Below, piece after piece: positions 18,092 through 26,733 of a DNA stretch of 64,000 nucleotides; position 1 is the stretch's first letter; each line of letters starts with the position of its first letter. The position numbers were made by a program, and so were the translations under genes. The notes under the pieces were generated by a model. The model did not search any database, was not told the origin of the DNA, and saw nothing but the letters and a program-made list of their open reading frames with translations. This DNA comes from Thiothrix fructosivorans (lineage in GTDB: Bacteria > Pseudomonadota > Gammaproteobacteria > Thiotrichales > Thiotrichaceae): positions 1,860,001 to 1,924,000 of the forward strand of contig NZ_JAFMPM010000006.1 of assembly GCF_017349355.1 (NCBI RefSeq), read 5' to 3'.

Positions 18092-18111
18092 TTGACATAG
18101 AGCAACTCTAT
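18092..18111 (+). promoter_or_regulatory. TTGACA box with overlapping inverted repeat
   Basis: TTGACA at 18092-18097 resembles a -35 box, immediately overlapped by the perfect inverted repeat ATAGAG-CAA-CTCTAT (18097-18111). It lies 66 bases before the start of the Tat-exported repeat protein gene. The arrangement looks like a repressor-controlled promoter; a matching -10 at ideal distance is not obvious. Confidence 0.4.
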
Positions 18112-18176
18112 AGATTTTGTTTTTTATATACTGGAAAGGTGGATGTCACCACATTCAGTCTCTAAAGGAGTAATTT

Positions 18177-18704
18177 ATGGAAAGGCGGAGTTTTTTACGA
18201 ATTTCTGGTGCGGCAATGCTACTGTCTCTCTTTTCCTCTAATTTGCAGGCCACTAATAGTCTATTGAATCATGGAGATATGGTTTATTTAGAGTGCCAAG
18301 GGGATGTGCCGGGAAACAAGTGGCTAGATGGCAGAACTGCCAACGGCACAGTAGGTCTTGCTCCTAACACTTCTTCGCCTTATACAGGTACAAAGTGGAA
18401 AGTTTATGAGGTCGACGATGGTATGTTTGCTTTTAAATGTATGGGCAATGTGGATGGTTCTAGGTGGTTAGATGGTAGGACGGCGGATGGTTCTGTTGGT
18501 CTCGCCCCAAAAACAAGCCAACAATTCACAGGTACGAAATGGCAAGTTTTTGAAGTCGATGATGAGATAGTCACACTTAAATGTATGGGTGAGATAGAAG
18601 GTTCTAGATGGCTTGATGGTAGGACTGCTAATAGCACGGTAGGTCTCGCTCCAAAAACAAGCCAGCAATTTACTGGTACAAGATGGAAAGTGGTAAAAGC
18701 ATAA
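18177..18704 (+). CDS. Tat-exported protein of three 48-aa repeats, beta-trefoil-like
   Basis: 175 aa, start preceded by AAAGGAG. Residues 1-25 form a twin-arginine signal (ERRSFLRISGAAMLL, cleavage likely after NLQA). The mature protein is three tandem repeats of about 48 residues, each with LxCxGxxxGxxWLDGRT, GxVGLAP, and YTGTKWKV/FTGTRWKV. Three such all-beta repeats suggest a beta-trefoil, as in ricin-B or fascin-like sugar- or protein-binding folds; this is inferred from periodicity, not a recognised family. Repeats 2 and 3 are most alike, indicating recent duplication. Confidence 0.7.
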   Translation: MERRSFLRISGAAMLLSLFSSNLQATNSLLNHGDMVYLECQGDVPGNKWLDGRTANGTVGLAPNTSSPYTGTKWKVYEVDDGMFAFKCMGNVDGSRWLDGRTADGSVGLAPKTSQQFTGTKWQVFEVDDEIVTLKCMGEIEGSRWLDGRTANSTVGLAPKTSQQFTGTRWKVVKA

Positions 18705-18714
18705 GGATCCTATG

Positions 18715-18752
18715 AGACGGGGTGGAAAAACCAGATTAAACTCACCCCGTCA
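18715..18752. terminator. Possible bidirectional hairpin between convergent genes
   Basis: GACGGGGTG and CACCCCGTC form a 9-bp stem with a large loop, between the repeat-protein gene and the end of cbbO. The right arm lies in the last codons of cbbO. Few Ts follow, so function as a terminator is uncertain. Confidence 0.35.
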
Positions 18753-20994
18753 ACGCCACAAACACCTGCATCATCCTTTCCGGCAACCGCTGCACATTAT
18801 CCACCACGGTAACGCGCTTGCCGAAAATATCCCGCACATATTCATCCGCTCGCGGATCAAGGCTAATGCAATAGCTGTAAATGCCTTTCTGATCCAATTC
18901 CTTCACCGCTTGCCGCGTATCTTGCGTCAATAATTGCGGGTCATCCACGTCAATATCCGACGGTTCGCCATCGGTTAAAATCAGCAGCAGTTTTTTATCC
19001 GCCTGTTGATGCTCCAGATAATGCGCCGCATGACGCACCGCCGCACCCATCCGCGTCGAATACCCCGCCTGCATGGCCGCCAGTCGCCCCTTCACCTCAT
19101 CGTTCCAATGTTCCTTGAAACCCTTGATGTGCTGGTAACGCACCTCATGGCGCGTATTGGACGCAAACCCCGCAATCGCAAACGGGTCGCCCAACGCCTC
19201 AATCGCATACGCCAGCAACGACACCGCTTCCTGACTCAATTCCAGAATGCTTTGGGTCGCGCCTTCCGGCACTTCGCTGATCGAAGCCGACAAATCCAGC
19301 AACAGCATTACCGCGATATTGCGCCCGTCATGCTTGTGGCTCATATTGATGCGCGGATCAGGGTTCGCCCCGCCCTTGAAATCAATCAGGGAACGGATCG
19401 CCACATCCAGATCCAGCTCGCTGCCTTCTTCCTGATAGCGTACCCGCGTGTAATTTTGCGGCTTCAACAAATCCACAATCTGCTTCAAGCGCTTCGCCAA
19501 CGCCGCGTGTTTCTGCAACAGCGCATCAATCACTGCCGGATTACCCGCCGGATGCAAACTTTCATACACGCTCGTCCAATCTGGGCGATAGGTCTGCGTG
19601 CTGTAATCCCACTCAGGGTAATGGCGTGGCGGCAAGCCCGATTGCTCGTTTTGCTGCTGGGTTTGCTTGTGTTCGTCGAAGAACTCTTCGTCGTCACTTT
19701 CCTCAATGTACTGCCACAAATGGCGGTTATCATCGCGGTAAGGAATGGCGGTATTGTTGAAATACACGCTCGGCAACTGGTCAGTTTGCAAGCGCGTCTG
19801 CGCTACAAACGAAATCGCCACAGACACCATATCCGCAGTCGTCGCGTTGCCTTCCGCCATTTTCGCGTGGAACTTGCCCGCAAATTCATTGATCTTCGCG
19901 TTCTGATAGCCATGCGCCGGATTCAAAATCGCCCAAGACAACATCGCCAACCGATGCCGGAAACACGATTCGGTCTTGGAATCGCACTCGTTTTCCAGCG
20001 GAACAGGGTGCAACGCGGTGAAAATCCGCCGCAAACCGGGGTATTCCTGCATTGCCAGATATTCCACGCGACTGTCTTCCAGCCGTTCAATAGCAATGCG
20101 CTGTTGCGGGCTGAAGTTATCCGCCACCACTTTGTGTGTCCAGCGTTGATGCGCCGCCATGTGCGCCAACACCGCGCGGTAACGGTCAATCCCTGTCACG
20201 CCATGCGCATCGTCGAACACGTCAGGAATACGCATCCCGAACTCGTCAAAATATGGCTGTTGCTCGCGCATATCGCGGAAATCCACCGAATACGGCACGA
20301 GGTATTCGTGACTTTCCCAGCAGGCTTGCAGGTACAAATTCAGCTTGCGCTCGTGGTGGGTGAATAGCGTGCCGTGGCGTTCATGCTGCAACATCGCCTT
20401 GCTGTCGGCGGATTCGAGGTTGAAATATTCCTCTTGCCGATGCGGGTGTTTACCGTAGTTGCGGATGCCGTATTCGATCCAGTTCTTCAAGCCACCCAAG
20501 GCTAACTGGCTCATTAAATAAGGCATTTGCGCCAGCAATTTCGGCAAGCCGGGGCTGGGAATAGTGGTGTGGAAACCGTGAATCGACCCCGTGGTACGAT
20601 CCATCATGTCGAACACGATGGCGATATAGTTTTCCACCAACTCGGCACTACCAAAACGGCGGCTGGCTTCTGGCAAGGCTTGCAGGAACGCGGGGATGGA
20701 ACGCCCGTTCGGGGTACGCGACATTTTCCACACCGCTTGGCTGACTTGCGTGAGCAAACCTTCGCCGAGACGATGTGCCAATACCGGCATTTCTTCCAGA
20801 TAAGTCAGCACGGGGTCGAAACCGCGCCCGATTTTGCACACCAACGACGCACCGTCGAGGTAATCCTTGATGCCTTCCTCACTCAACAGGGCGAGTGCGT
20901 CCTGCATACAGGCGGCGAAGGCTTCATCAAGCTGCTTGAAGTTGCAGCTTAGTTGGGCGCGGTAACGGGCGATGACTTCATTTGGTTCTGACAT
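18742..20994 (-). CDS. cbbO: RuBisCO activase accessory subunit CbbO (form II cluster)
   Basis: 750 aa from ATG 20994 (GGAG upstream); the longer frame reads through an intergenic repeat. CbbO binds the AAA+ hexamer CbbQ and links it to inhibited RuBisCO. The C-terminal von Willebrand A domain has the MIDAS motif LLLDLSASIS (DxSxS) and the later LTDGEPSDID. The long helical N-terminal part carries conserved blocks such as YLDGASLVCKIGRGFDPVLTYLEE. Third gene of cbbM-cbbQ-cbbO. Confidence 0.93.
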   Translation of the reverse strand: MSEPNEVIARYRAQLSCNFKQLDEAFAACMQDALALLSEEGIKDYLDGASLVCKIGRGFDPVLTYLEEMPVLAHRLGEGLLTQVSQAVWKMSRTPNGRSIPAFLQALPEASRRFGSAELVENYIAIVFDMMDRTTGSIHGFHTTIPSPGLPKLLAQMPYLMSQLALGGLKNWIEYGIRNYGKHPHRQEEYFNLESADSKAMLQHERHGTLFTHHERKLNLYLQACWESHEYLVPYSVDFRDMREQQPYFDEFGMRIPDVFDDAHGVTGIDRYRAVLAHMAAHQRWTHKVVADNFSPQQRIAIERLEDSRVEYLAMQEYPGLRRIFTALHPVPLENECDSKTESCFRHRLAMLSWAILNPAHGYQNAKINEFAGKFHAKMAEGNATTADMVSVAISFVAQTRLQTDQLPSVYFNNTAIPYRDDNRHLWQYIEESDDEEFFDEHKQTQQQNEQSGLPPRHYPEWDYSTQTYRPDWTSVYESLHPAGNPAVIDALLQKHAALAKRLKQIVDLLKPQNYTRVRYQEEGSELDLDVAIRSLIDFKGGANPDPRINMSHKHDGRNIAVMLLLDLSASISEVPEGATQSILELSQEAVSLLAYAIEALGDPFAIAGFASNTRHEVRYQHIKGFKEHWNDEVKGRLAAMQAGYSTRMGAAVRHAAHYLEHQQADKKLLLILTDGEPSDIDVDDPQLLTQDTRQAVKELDQKGIYSYCISLDPRADEYVRDIFGKRVTVVDNVQRLPERMMQVFVALTG

Positions 20995-21019
20995 GGTGAC
21001 TCCGAGATTTACCTGCATC

Positions 21020-21148
21020 CTCCGAACCTCCCCCCTCCCTAACCCTCCCCCCGCAAGGGGTGGAGGGGACAAGAAACTTTCTCTTCTTCTATCTTGCTCC
21101 CTTCACCCCTTGCGGGGGAAGGGCTGGGGATGGGGGGAATGTTCGGAG
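21020..21148. repeat. Inverted pair of GC-rich palindromic repeats, cbbQ/cbbO junction
   Basis: Two units facing each other, framed by CTCCGAAC at 21020 and GTTCGGAG at 21141. Left unit contains CCCTCCCCCCGCAAGGGGTG; right unit contains CCCCTTGCGGGGGAAGGGCT. Each unit is a hairpin, and the two units can also pair with each other over about 45 bases. A nearly equal pair sits at the same position in the form I cluster (32738-32856). Confidence 0.85.
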
Positions 21149-21151
21149 TGT

Positions 21152-21955
21152 TTACCCAAAAATCGCGTCAATCGCGTGGTTCAGCGTGCTGCGAATATCC
21201 GCATCATCGGTAATCGGGCTAACCAGTGCCATGCGGCAAGCGTCACCCGCTGCAATCCCATCGCGCATCAAGTTGGCGGCGTATACCAGCAAACGGGTGG
21301 AAATGCCTTCATCCAGCCCATGCCCTTTCAGGTTGCGGGCGGTGTGGGCAATTCTCACCAACTTATCCGCCATTGCCGCGTCCACGTTGGCTTCTTGCTG
21401 CAAAATGGTGGATTCAACATCGGCGGCGGGGTAGTCAAAATCGAAGGCCACAAAGCGTTGCTTGGTGGACTGTTTCAAATCTTTCATCAGGCTTTGATAG
21501 CCCGGATTGTAGGAAATCACCAACTGAAAATCGGGGTGCGCCTGCACTAGTTCGCCTTTTTTATCCAGCGGCAGAGTGCGGCGGTGATCCGTCAACGGGT
21601 GAATCACGACGGTAGTATCTTGGCGTGCCTCAACGATTTCATCGAGGTAGCAAATCGCGCCAATGCGGGCGGCGGTGGTCAATGGGCCATCCAGCCAGCG
21701 TGTGCCATTGGCTTCGAGTAAATAGCGTCCGACCAGATCGGAGGCAGTCATATCTTCGTTACAAGCTACGGTAATCAGTGGCTTGCCGAGTTTCCATGCC
21801 ATGTGTTCGACGAAACGCGATTTACCACAACCCGTCGGGCCTTTCACCATTACCGGCAAGCGGGAACGGTACGCGGCTTGGTACAGTTCGACTTCGCGTC
21901 CGGTGGCTTGGTAGAAGGGTTCGTGTTGGATAGTGTATTGGGTAGCGTCGGTCAT
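21152..21955 (-). CDS. cbbQ: RuBisCO activase AAA+ ATPase CbbQ (form II cluster)
   Basis: 267 aa from ATG 21955. MoxR-group AAA+ ATPase that, with CbbO, removes sugar phosphates from inhibited RuBisCO. Walker A is [10 protein letters not shown], Walker B AICYLDEIVEA, plus [18 protein letters not shown] and the sensor/arginine region [20 protein letters not shown]. Lies 80 bases downstream of cbbM. About 80% similar by eye to the second CbbQ at 32867-33679. Confidence 0.95.
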   Translation of the reverse strand: MTDATQYTIQHEPFYQATGREVELYQAAYRSRLPVMVKGPTGCGKSRFVEHMAWKLGKPLITVACNEDMTASDLVGRYLLEANGTRWLDGPLTTAARIGAICYLDEIVEARQDTTVVIHPLTDHRRTLPLDKKGELVQAHPDFQLVISYNPGYQSLMKDLKQSTKQRFVAFDFDYPAADVESTILQQEANVDAAMADKLVRIAHTARNLKGHGLDEGISTRLLVYAANLMRDGIAAGDACRMALVSPITDDADIRSTLNHAIDAIFG

Positions 21956-22035
21956 GGGTGGAATTCCTGACAGAGAGATTGGGAGAAGTGGGCAGTGCGA
22001 ATGCACCACCCACCTTTACTGTGGTTGCTTGCGGC

Positions 22036-23415
22036 TTACTTGTGAACGCCCAGCTTTTCGCGCCAGCCTGGGAACAGCTTGTCAGCATCGCCAGGGAATG
22101 ACTCGAATGCGCGAGCAAATTCTTTGTGCTCTTTCGCAAATTCAATCGGGTCTGCGCCCGCTTTCCAGCACTCATAGGATTGACGCAGGGAAATCGCGCC
22201 AGCCGCTGGGCTGTCAATGTGACCGTAAGAACCGCCACCGGACGTGTTGATAACGTTACCGTGACCCAAGTTCTCGAAGAAGCCCGGCAGACGCAGTGCG
22301 TTCATACCGCCAGAGATGATTGGGGTAGTTGGCTTCATACCGTGCCATTTTTGATAGTAGACAGGCCCTTGGCACTCGTCACGTTCAATCATGTACGCGA
22401 TGATTTTGTCATCGGAACCGCCTTCCATTTTGCCGAAGCCCATTGTGCCGACGTGGATACCGGAAGCACCTTGCAGACGCGACATTTTCGCCAATACAAA
22501 CGCCGTGTAACCACGCTTGGAAGACGGGGAAGTGATCGCGCCGTGACCAGCACGGTGATAGTGCAGGTACTGGTTAGGGTACTGGCGACGTGCGGTAGTG
22601 ATCATGCCAGGGCCGCCAACGTAACCGTCAACCAGGAATGCTACTTTGTCCGCATCTGGGCCAAACGCTTCGAGGATGAAATCAGCACGAGCGCACATTT
22701 CGTAATGGTCGTCAGCGGTGATGTTCGCAGAGAACAGTTTCGCTTGACCGGTTTCGTCTTGCGCACGTTTCATTGCGTCGTATACGAGTGGGTAAACTTT
22801 TTTCGCTGGGCAGAATACTTGGTTGCCTTGTGGTTCATCGTTCTTGATGAAGTCGCCGCCGAGCCAGAATTGGTAAGCCGCGTGAGCGAATGGCTCAGGG
22901 CGCAGACCCAGCTTAGGCTTGATGATAGTACCAGCGATGTAACCACCGTTGTTAACATCACGACCCAGAATACGCCACATGTCAGAAATGTCTTTCGCAG
23001 GACCATCGAACAACTGGATAGCGCGTGGTGGCATGAAGAAGTCGATCATTTGCGCGTGTTCAATGTCGCCCATGCCTTGGTTGTTACCGATAACCAGTGT
23101 CAGGAAAGACACCAGCATCATACGGCCATCCGTGATGTTGCGGTCGAACAGGTCAATCGGGTAAGCGATACGCATGTCTTCAGTGGCTTCGTCGATGTGG
23201 TACACCAGCGCGTCAACGCCCTTGGTGAAATCATCGGTGGTGCAAACTTCAACGTTAGTACCGGTGGAAGATTCTGCTGCCAAATGCGCAGCCGCTTCCA
23301 GATAGCCATAGCCAGCTTTTGGCTTCATTTTGTAGGCAACCAGAATGTGCCCACCACCTGCGATCAGGTCTTCTTCTTTCAGGCTCAGATCCGCGTAACG
23401 TCCAGATTGGTCCAT
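22036..23415 (-). CDS. cbbM: Form II ribulose-1,5-bisphosphate carboxylase/oxygenase
   Basis: 459 aa from ATG 23415 (GAGGAGAG upstream), normal for form II. Fixes CO2 onto RuBP. Active-site features: carbamylated-Lys region [28 protein letters not shown], loop 6 [11 protein letters not shown], and phosphate-binding SGGMNAL and TSGGGSYGH. Form II enzymes need no small subunit and suit high CO2/low O2. Head of cbbM-cbbQ-cbbO, with cbbR divergent upstream. Confidence 0.98.
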   Translation of the reverse strand: MDQSGRYADLSLKEEDLIAGGGHILVAYKMKPKAGYGYLEAAAHLAAESSTGTNVEVCTTDDFTKGVDALVYHIDEATEDMRIAYPIDLFDRNITDGRMMLVSFLTLVIGNNQGMGDIEHAQMIDFFMPPRAIQLFDGPAKDISDMWRILGRDVNNGGYIAGTIIKPKLGLRPEPFAHAAYQFWLGGDFIKNDEPQGNQVFCPAKKVYPLVYDAMKRAQDETGQAKLFSANITADDHYEMCARADFILEAFGPDADKVAFLVDGYVGGPGMITTARRQYPNQYLHYHRAGHGAITSPSSKRGYTAFVLAKMSRLQGASGIHVGTMGFGKMEGGSDDKIIAYMIERDECQGPVYYQKWHGMKPTTPIISGGMNALRLPGFFENLGHGNVINTSGGGSYGHIDSPAAGAISLRQSYECWKAGADPIEFAKEHKEFARAFESFPGDADKLFPGWREKLGVHK

Positions 23416-23466
23416 GACTCTCTCCTCGATTGAATAAAAAGGTTTCAATAACTCTCAATGGGCGCA

Positions 23467-23504
23467 AGTATAAGCGATGCTTAACATAATGGAAACTCAT
23501 TTAT
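23467..23504 (-). promoter_or_regulatory. cbbM promoter with putative CbbR site
   Basis: On the minus strand TGAGTTTC (23492-23499) is followed after exactly 19 bases by TATACT (23467-23472), a good -10. The cbbL upstream region has TGAGTTTC and CATACT at the same 19-base spacing, and the wider block ATAATGGAAACTCATTTAT matches the cbbL copy at 16 of 19 positions. Nearby AACATAA (23484-23490) and TTATGTT (23527-23533) form a spaced inverted repeat between cbbM and cbbR. Confidence 0.55.
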
Positions 23505-23579
23505 TCTTACTTAAACATCAGGTTTGGTTATGTTATGATGTTGGCAATAAACCCTGAATTTCCGAATGGATTAGTCAAC

Positions 23580-24503
23580 ATGCACATCTCATTCCGCCAG
23601 ATCCAGATCTTCCAAACCGTCGCTCAAACGGAAAACTTCACCCGCGCCGCCGAAGTGTTGCACATGACCCAGCCTGCCATCTCGATGCAGGTCAAGCAAC
23701 TCGAAGAAAACGTGGGTTTGTCATTATTTGAGCGACAGGGTAAGCGCATTGTGCTGACGGCAGCGGGGCGGGCAATGCATACCTACACGTGCGAAATTGC
23801 AGCGAAATATCAGGGCATGGTGGAAACGCTGGAAGAGCTGAAAAATGTGCATCAGGGCTATATCAAAGTATCGGCGGCGAATACCTCGATTTACTTCATT
23901 ACGCGGATGTTGGCGGGATTTTCGCAGCAGAATGAGGGAATTACGGTTTCCCTGAATATTACCAACCGTAAGACATTGGTGGAACAGTTGCAGAATTATG
24001 AGGCAGATTTGGTGGTAATGGGTGAACCACCCGCCAATCTGGATTTGCATTCGCAACGCTTGATGTGTAATCCGCTGGTGTTGATTGCGCCTGCCAATCA
24101 TCCGCTGGCAGGGCAAAAAGACATTCCGGTATCCGCGATTATTGGCGAAAAGTTTGTGGTGCGCGAACCGGGGTCGGGAACACGGGCGGCGATTGAGCGG
24201 TTCTTTGCCGAACACGGGCATACCTTTTCGAGTACGCTGGAAATGGGCAGCAATGAGTCGATCAAGTATTCGGTGATTGCAGGGCTGGGGTTGGGGATTG
24301 TGTCCTTGCACAGCATCCAGTTGGAAATAGAAACGCACTCGCTGGCGATCTTGGATGTGGTCGGTTTCCCCATCCAGCGCTATTGGCATATCGTGACGCG
24401 GGAGGGGAAATGGCTTTCCCCAGCGGCGCAGGCGTTTAAGGAGTATGTGATTGCGGAAGCGGCGACGTATTCGCAGGATTATCAGCAGTTGTTGTTGGCT
24501 TGA
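23580..24503 (+). CDS. cbbR: LysR-type regulator CbbR (form II cluster)
   Basis: 307 aa from the ATG at 23580; an in-frame ATG 45 bases earlier is possible but the family starts at MHISFRQIQIFQ. N-terminal winged helix-turn-helix (NFTRAAEVLHMTQPAISMQV), then the LysR substrate-binding domain (KYSVIAGLGLGIVSLHSIQL). Divergent from cbbM, the classic CbbR arrangement. Similar throughout to the second CbbR at 36069. Confidence 0.92.
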   Translation: MHISFRQIQIFQTVAQTENFTRAAEVLHMTQPAISMQVKQLEENVGLSLFERQGKRIVLTAAGRAMHTYTCEIAAKYQGMVETLEELKNVHQGYIKVSAANTSIYFITRMLAGFSQQNEGITVSLNITNRKTLVEQLQNYEADLVVMGEPPANLDLHSQRLMCNPLVLIAPANHPLAGQKDIPVSAIIGEKFVVREPGSGTRAAIERFFAEHGHTFSSTLEMGSNESIKYSVIAGLGLGIVSLHSIQLEIETHSLAILDVVGFPIQRYWHIVTREGKWLSPAAQAFKEYVIAEAATYSQDYQQLLLA

Positions 24504-24599
24504 TTTTGATGATCCATCGTGAGCGACATATCGCTTGCACTCCACCCAGCCTATACTTACACTGGCGTTATTACATTCGTACTAACGGACGACTACATC

Positions 24600-24824
24600 A
24601 TGCTCCAAGTCAAACTCACCGCTATCGGCAACTCTGTTGGCATTGTCCTTCCCAAGGAAGCCTTGGCAAAACTGAAAGTGGGCAAAGGCGATAACCTGTA
24701 TCTGGTGGAAAGCCCGGAAGGTTTCACCCTGACCCCCTATCAGCAGGATTTCGATGAGCAAATGCAGATCGCCGAAAAAGTGCTGAAGAAATACCGCAAT
24801 GCTTTCCATGAGTTGGCAAAATGA
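24600..24824 (+). CDS. AbrB/MazE-type antitoxin
   Basis: 74 aa from ATG 24600. Swapped-hairpin AbrB DNA-binding fold: MLQVKLTAIGNSVGIVLPKE and the following KLKVGKGDNLYLVESPEGF. Its stop overlaps the start of the Doc-type toxin gene (ATGA), the standard toxin-antitoxin layout. Normally the antitoxin neutralises the toxin and represses the operon. Confidence 0.88.
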   Translation: MLQVKLTAIGNSVGIVLPKEALAKLKVGKGDNLYLVESPEGFTLTPYQQDFDEQMQIAEKVLKKYRNAFHELAK

Positions 24825-25210
24825 CTGAACCGAGATGGGTGTTGGCAGAGGTTACGCTGGCAGTGCATCAACTGTTGCTGGCAGAACACGGCGGTAGTCC
24901 GGGCATCCGTGACAAGTCGCTGCTGGATTCTGCCCTCGCCCGCCCCCAGCAACGGTTAGCTTACGAACCGGATTCAACATTGTTTGAACTTGCCGCTGCC
25001 TACAGCTTCGGCATTGCTAAAAATCACCCGTTCATTGATGGCAACAAGCGGGTAGCCTTGGCAGTGGGGGCGGTTTTTCTGGAACTCAACGGCGTTAAGC
25101 TGGATGCTCCCGAACCCGAAGCAGTCATCATGTTTGAGCAATTAGCAGCGGGAAATATTGCAGAGGCAGCACTTGCTGAGTGGTTTGAGCGATCATGTGT
25201 AGTTGAGTAA
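24821..25210 (+). CDS. doc: Doc-type (death on curing, Fic fold) toxin
   Basis: 129 aa. Fic-fold protein with the Doc active-site motif HPFIDGNKRVA, where the Lys replaces the second Gly of AMPylating Fic proteins; in phage P1 Doc this kinase-like enzyme phosphorylates EF-Tu. Also RDKSLLDSALARPQQRLAYE, typical of the family. Overlaps the AbrB-type antitoxin by 4 bases; both genes look intact. Confidence 0.92.
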   Translation: MTEPRWVLAEVTLAVHQLLLAEHGGSPGIRDKSLLDSALARPQQRLAYEPDSTLFELAAAYSFGIAKNHPFIDGNKRVALAVGAVFLELNGVKLDAPEPEAVIMFEQLAAGNIAEAALAEWFERSCVVE

Positions 25211-25270
25211 TGATATTTGTTGCCTGAACCGTCCGTTTAATGATCAATCTTAAGACCGTAGAACTAAAGC

Positions 25271-25507
25271 ATGAACGCACACGTAATGACTCTTAATGAA
25301 ATCCGTCGGGTGGACATCAAAGTTCTCATTCAGGGCTTGGGCGCGGTTGGCATGGTGCGCTTTCTCCAGCAAAGCGAAACAGGTTGGGGGGACTACACTA
25401 AAGAACGCAGTCAATGGTTGGGCAATCCGACACTGGCAGAAGTCAGGGCGGATATTCTCAGGTTGAAGCAAGACCCAAGCAACCCCTTGCGGCAGCGAGT
25501 TAAATAA
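25271..25507 (+). CDS. Conserved small 78-aa protein
   Basis: The order LNEIRRVDIKVLIQGLGAVG, RFLQQSETGWGDYTKERSQW and LGNPTLAEVRADI resembles a widespread short family of unknown function found near toxin and mobile genes. A shortened relative is at 17195-17311. No catalytic motif is visible. Its end overlaps the convergent higA relic. Confidence 0.65.
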   Translation: MNAHVMTLNEIRRVDIKVLIQGLGAVGMVRFLQQSETGWGDYTKERSQWLGNPTLAEVRADILRLKQDPSNPLRQRVK

Positions 25508-25777
25508 ACACTTGCACGGGGACGCCGAAACGTTCGCTCAACGCTCGAACTTGCAAGGTATTGGCGGCAGATGAGCTTCTTCGTATTGGGCAACCAATTC
25601 ACCCATGTGATCCGCCAGTGCAGCCAGAGGATGGGTTTCATCCGCTCCGCCTGCATCCAGCACGGTATCTAAGGCTTCAACCAGTGCGTTGTAGTCATCT
25701 TCGGTTTGGGGCAACAGTAGCAGCGGCGCAACATAGCACCAGTGTTCCATTGCAGTTTTAACGGCGATTGCACCCAT
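25500..25777 (-). pseudogene. Decayed HigA-like antitoxin
   Basis: From ATG 25777 the frame gives the HigA N-terminal region (LPQTEDDYNALVEALDTVLD, then PLAALADHMGELVAQYEEAH, LPPIP) and stops at CKFER. In the shifted frame the sequence continues LQVRALSERFGVPVQVFI, the normal HigA C-terminus, to a TAA at 25500. The ~50 residues between, which hold the helix-turn-helix, are gone and the frame is shifted. No HigB toxin is adjacent. Confidence 0.7.
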
Positions 25778-25819
25778 GAGATTAGTCCTTTCAGTTGTCT
25801 TGATCGTATTCATTGATGA

Positions 25820-26077
25820 TCAACCAGCCACTAACTCATCTCCCTCACACGGCTCTTGCCCACCTTGGCGAGTCAGAATGCGCTTGAACGCATCCGTATC
25901 GGCTCTTTGTTGACGTTCAGTGAAAAAACGGGCGGTTTTCATTGCAGCCAGCTTTTCCGCTACGGCGATAGCGATAAATTGATTGATGCTCACACCGTCA
26001 TTGTTTGCCGCTTCATTGACCGCCTCTTTGAGAGAGCGGGGTAGGCGCAGAGGGTAAGTTGCAGTTTGTTGTTTCAT
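25820..26077 (-). CDS. Ribbon-helix-helix antitoxin (HicB/Arc-like)
   Basis: 85 aa. TYPLRLPRSLKEAVNEAANN then GVSINQFIAIAVAEKL is a classic ribbon-helix-helix DNA-binding pattern, followed by a polar tail ending CEGDELVAG that would wrap the toxin. Overlaps by 4 bases the PIN toxin on the same strand; here the toxin gene comes first. A core-deleted copy lies at 17312-17482. Confidence 0.85.
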   Translation of the reverse strand: MKQQTATYPLRLPRSLKEAVNEAANNDGVSINQFIAIAVAEKLAAMKTARFFTERQQRADTDAFKRILTRQGGQEPCEGDELVAG

Positions 26078-26502
26078 ATGCGAATTCTCCTAATGGCATC
26101 AGCGGGACGCATGGCTTGGATACCGAAACGGGCGGGGGCATCGCCATAATCGCGCAGATTGAAGGTAACAAGTATGTCTGCCCTGCCATTGATAGCGGTT
26201 TCTAGCACCATTTCATCGGCTGGGTCATGCAATTGTGGTCGCCACAAAAAGTCCATGTGGACGGGTTCGACTAATGCGATCACACCATCGACAAAAATGC
26301 TGGCTTCTTCCTTGCTCAACTGGGCTTCTGTCCAATGGCGAGTTTCCAGACATTTAGCTTCATATTCCAGTGCTAACGGAACGCTTGCCAGCAAACGGAC
26401 TTGTGATGTATCCGCTGCGATTTGCAAAATAGCCGCAGAAGCTCCCGTTGGGCTACGCATGGCAGCGATGATCACATCTGTATCCAAAACACAGCGAAGC
26501 AT
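26074..26502 (-). CDS. PIN-domain toxin (VapC-like RNase)
   Basis: 142 aa from ATG 26502, preceded by AAGGAA; an upstream start at 26535 is possible. Start MLRCVLDTDVIIAAMRSPTG holds the first acidic residue of the PIN active site; further acids lie in LEYEAKCLE and DPADEMVLETA, with ADILVTFNLRDYG at the end of the fold. Such proteins are Mg-dependent ribonucleases inhibited by the partner antitoxin, here the RHH gene overlapping its 3' end. Confidence 0.88.
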   Translation of the reverse strand: MLRCVLDTDVIIAAMRSPTGASAAILQIAADTSQVRLLASVPLALEYEAKCLETRHWTEAQLSKEEASIFVDGVIALVEPVHMDFLWRPQLHDPADEMVLETAINGRADILVTFNLRDYGDAPARFGIQAMRPADAIRRIRI

Positions 26503-26583
26503 AACATTCCTTGTTGTTTTCATCTTATATGACATCTTATATAATATCTAAGATTATGGCAAAGAGAGTTTTTGAGCAGTGAA

Positions 26584-26620
26584 GGGGGTGGAAGAAAAAG
26601 ACATCGTGCTGGCGTTTTTG
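26584..26620 (+). pseudogene. Relic of an xisI 3' end
   Basis: GGGGTGGAAGAAAAAGACAT and the following bases to 26620 match the last part of xisI (18019-18056) with about two differences, encoding VEEKDIVLAFL. Nothing else of the gene is present. Confidence 0.7.
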
Positions 26621-26733
26621 GGATAGCCGGAAATGGTAGCCGCAGCTTGACGAAAATGAATACATTAATGCACGAATTTTATCTTTATGCTAATATTTTC
26701 TATTGTTTTTATCGGATTAATTGTGGGGGTTTT

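Noticed and set aside
19006-20367. 453-codon open frame on the plus strand
   Set aside because: Lies antisense inside cbbO; Arg/His/Gln-rich composition typical of a shadow frame in GC-biased coding DNA.
20995-21072. Longer CbbO N-terminus beginning MSPPPLAGGGLGRGEV
   Set aside because: It is the intergenic palindromic repeat translated; a good Shine-Dalgarno precedes the ATG at 20994.
21020-21148. Possible CRISPR-like array in the repeated GC-rich segments
   Set aside because: Only two units, in inverted not direct orientation, no equal-length spacers and no cas genes; they are palindromic intergenic repeats.
22126-23433. 435-codon open frame opposite cbbM
   Set aside because: Shadow of the highly conserved cbbM reading; no recognisable protein features.
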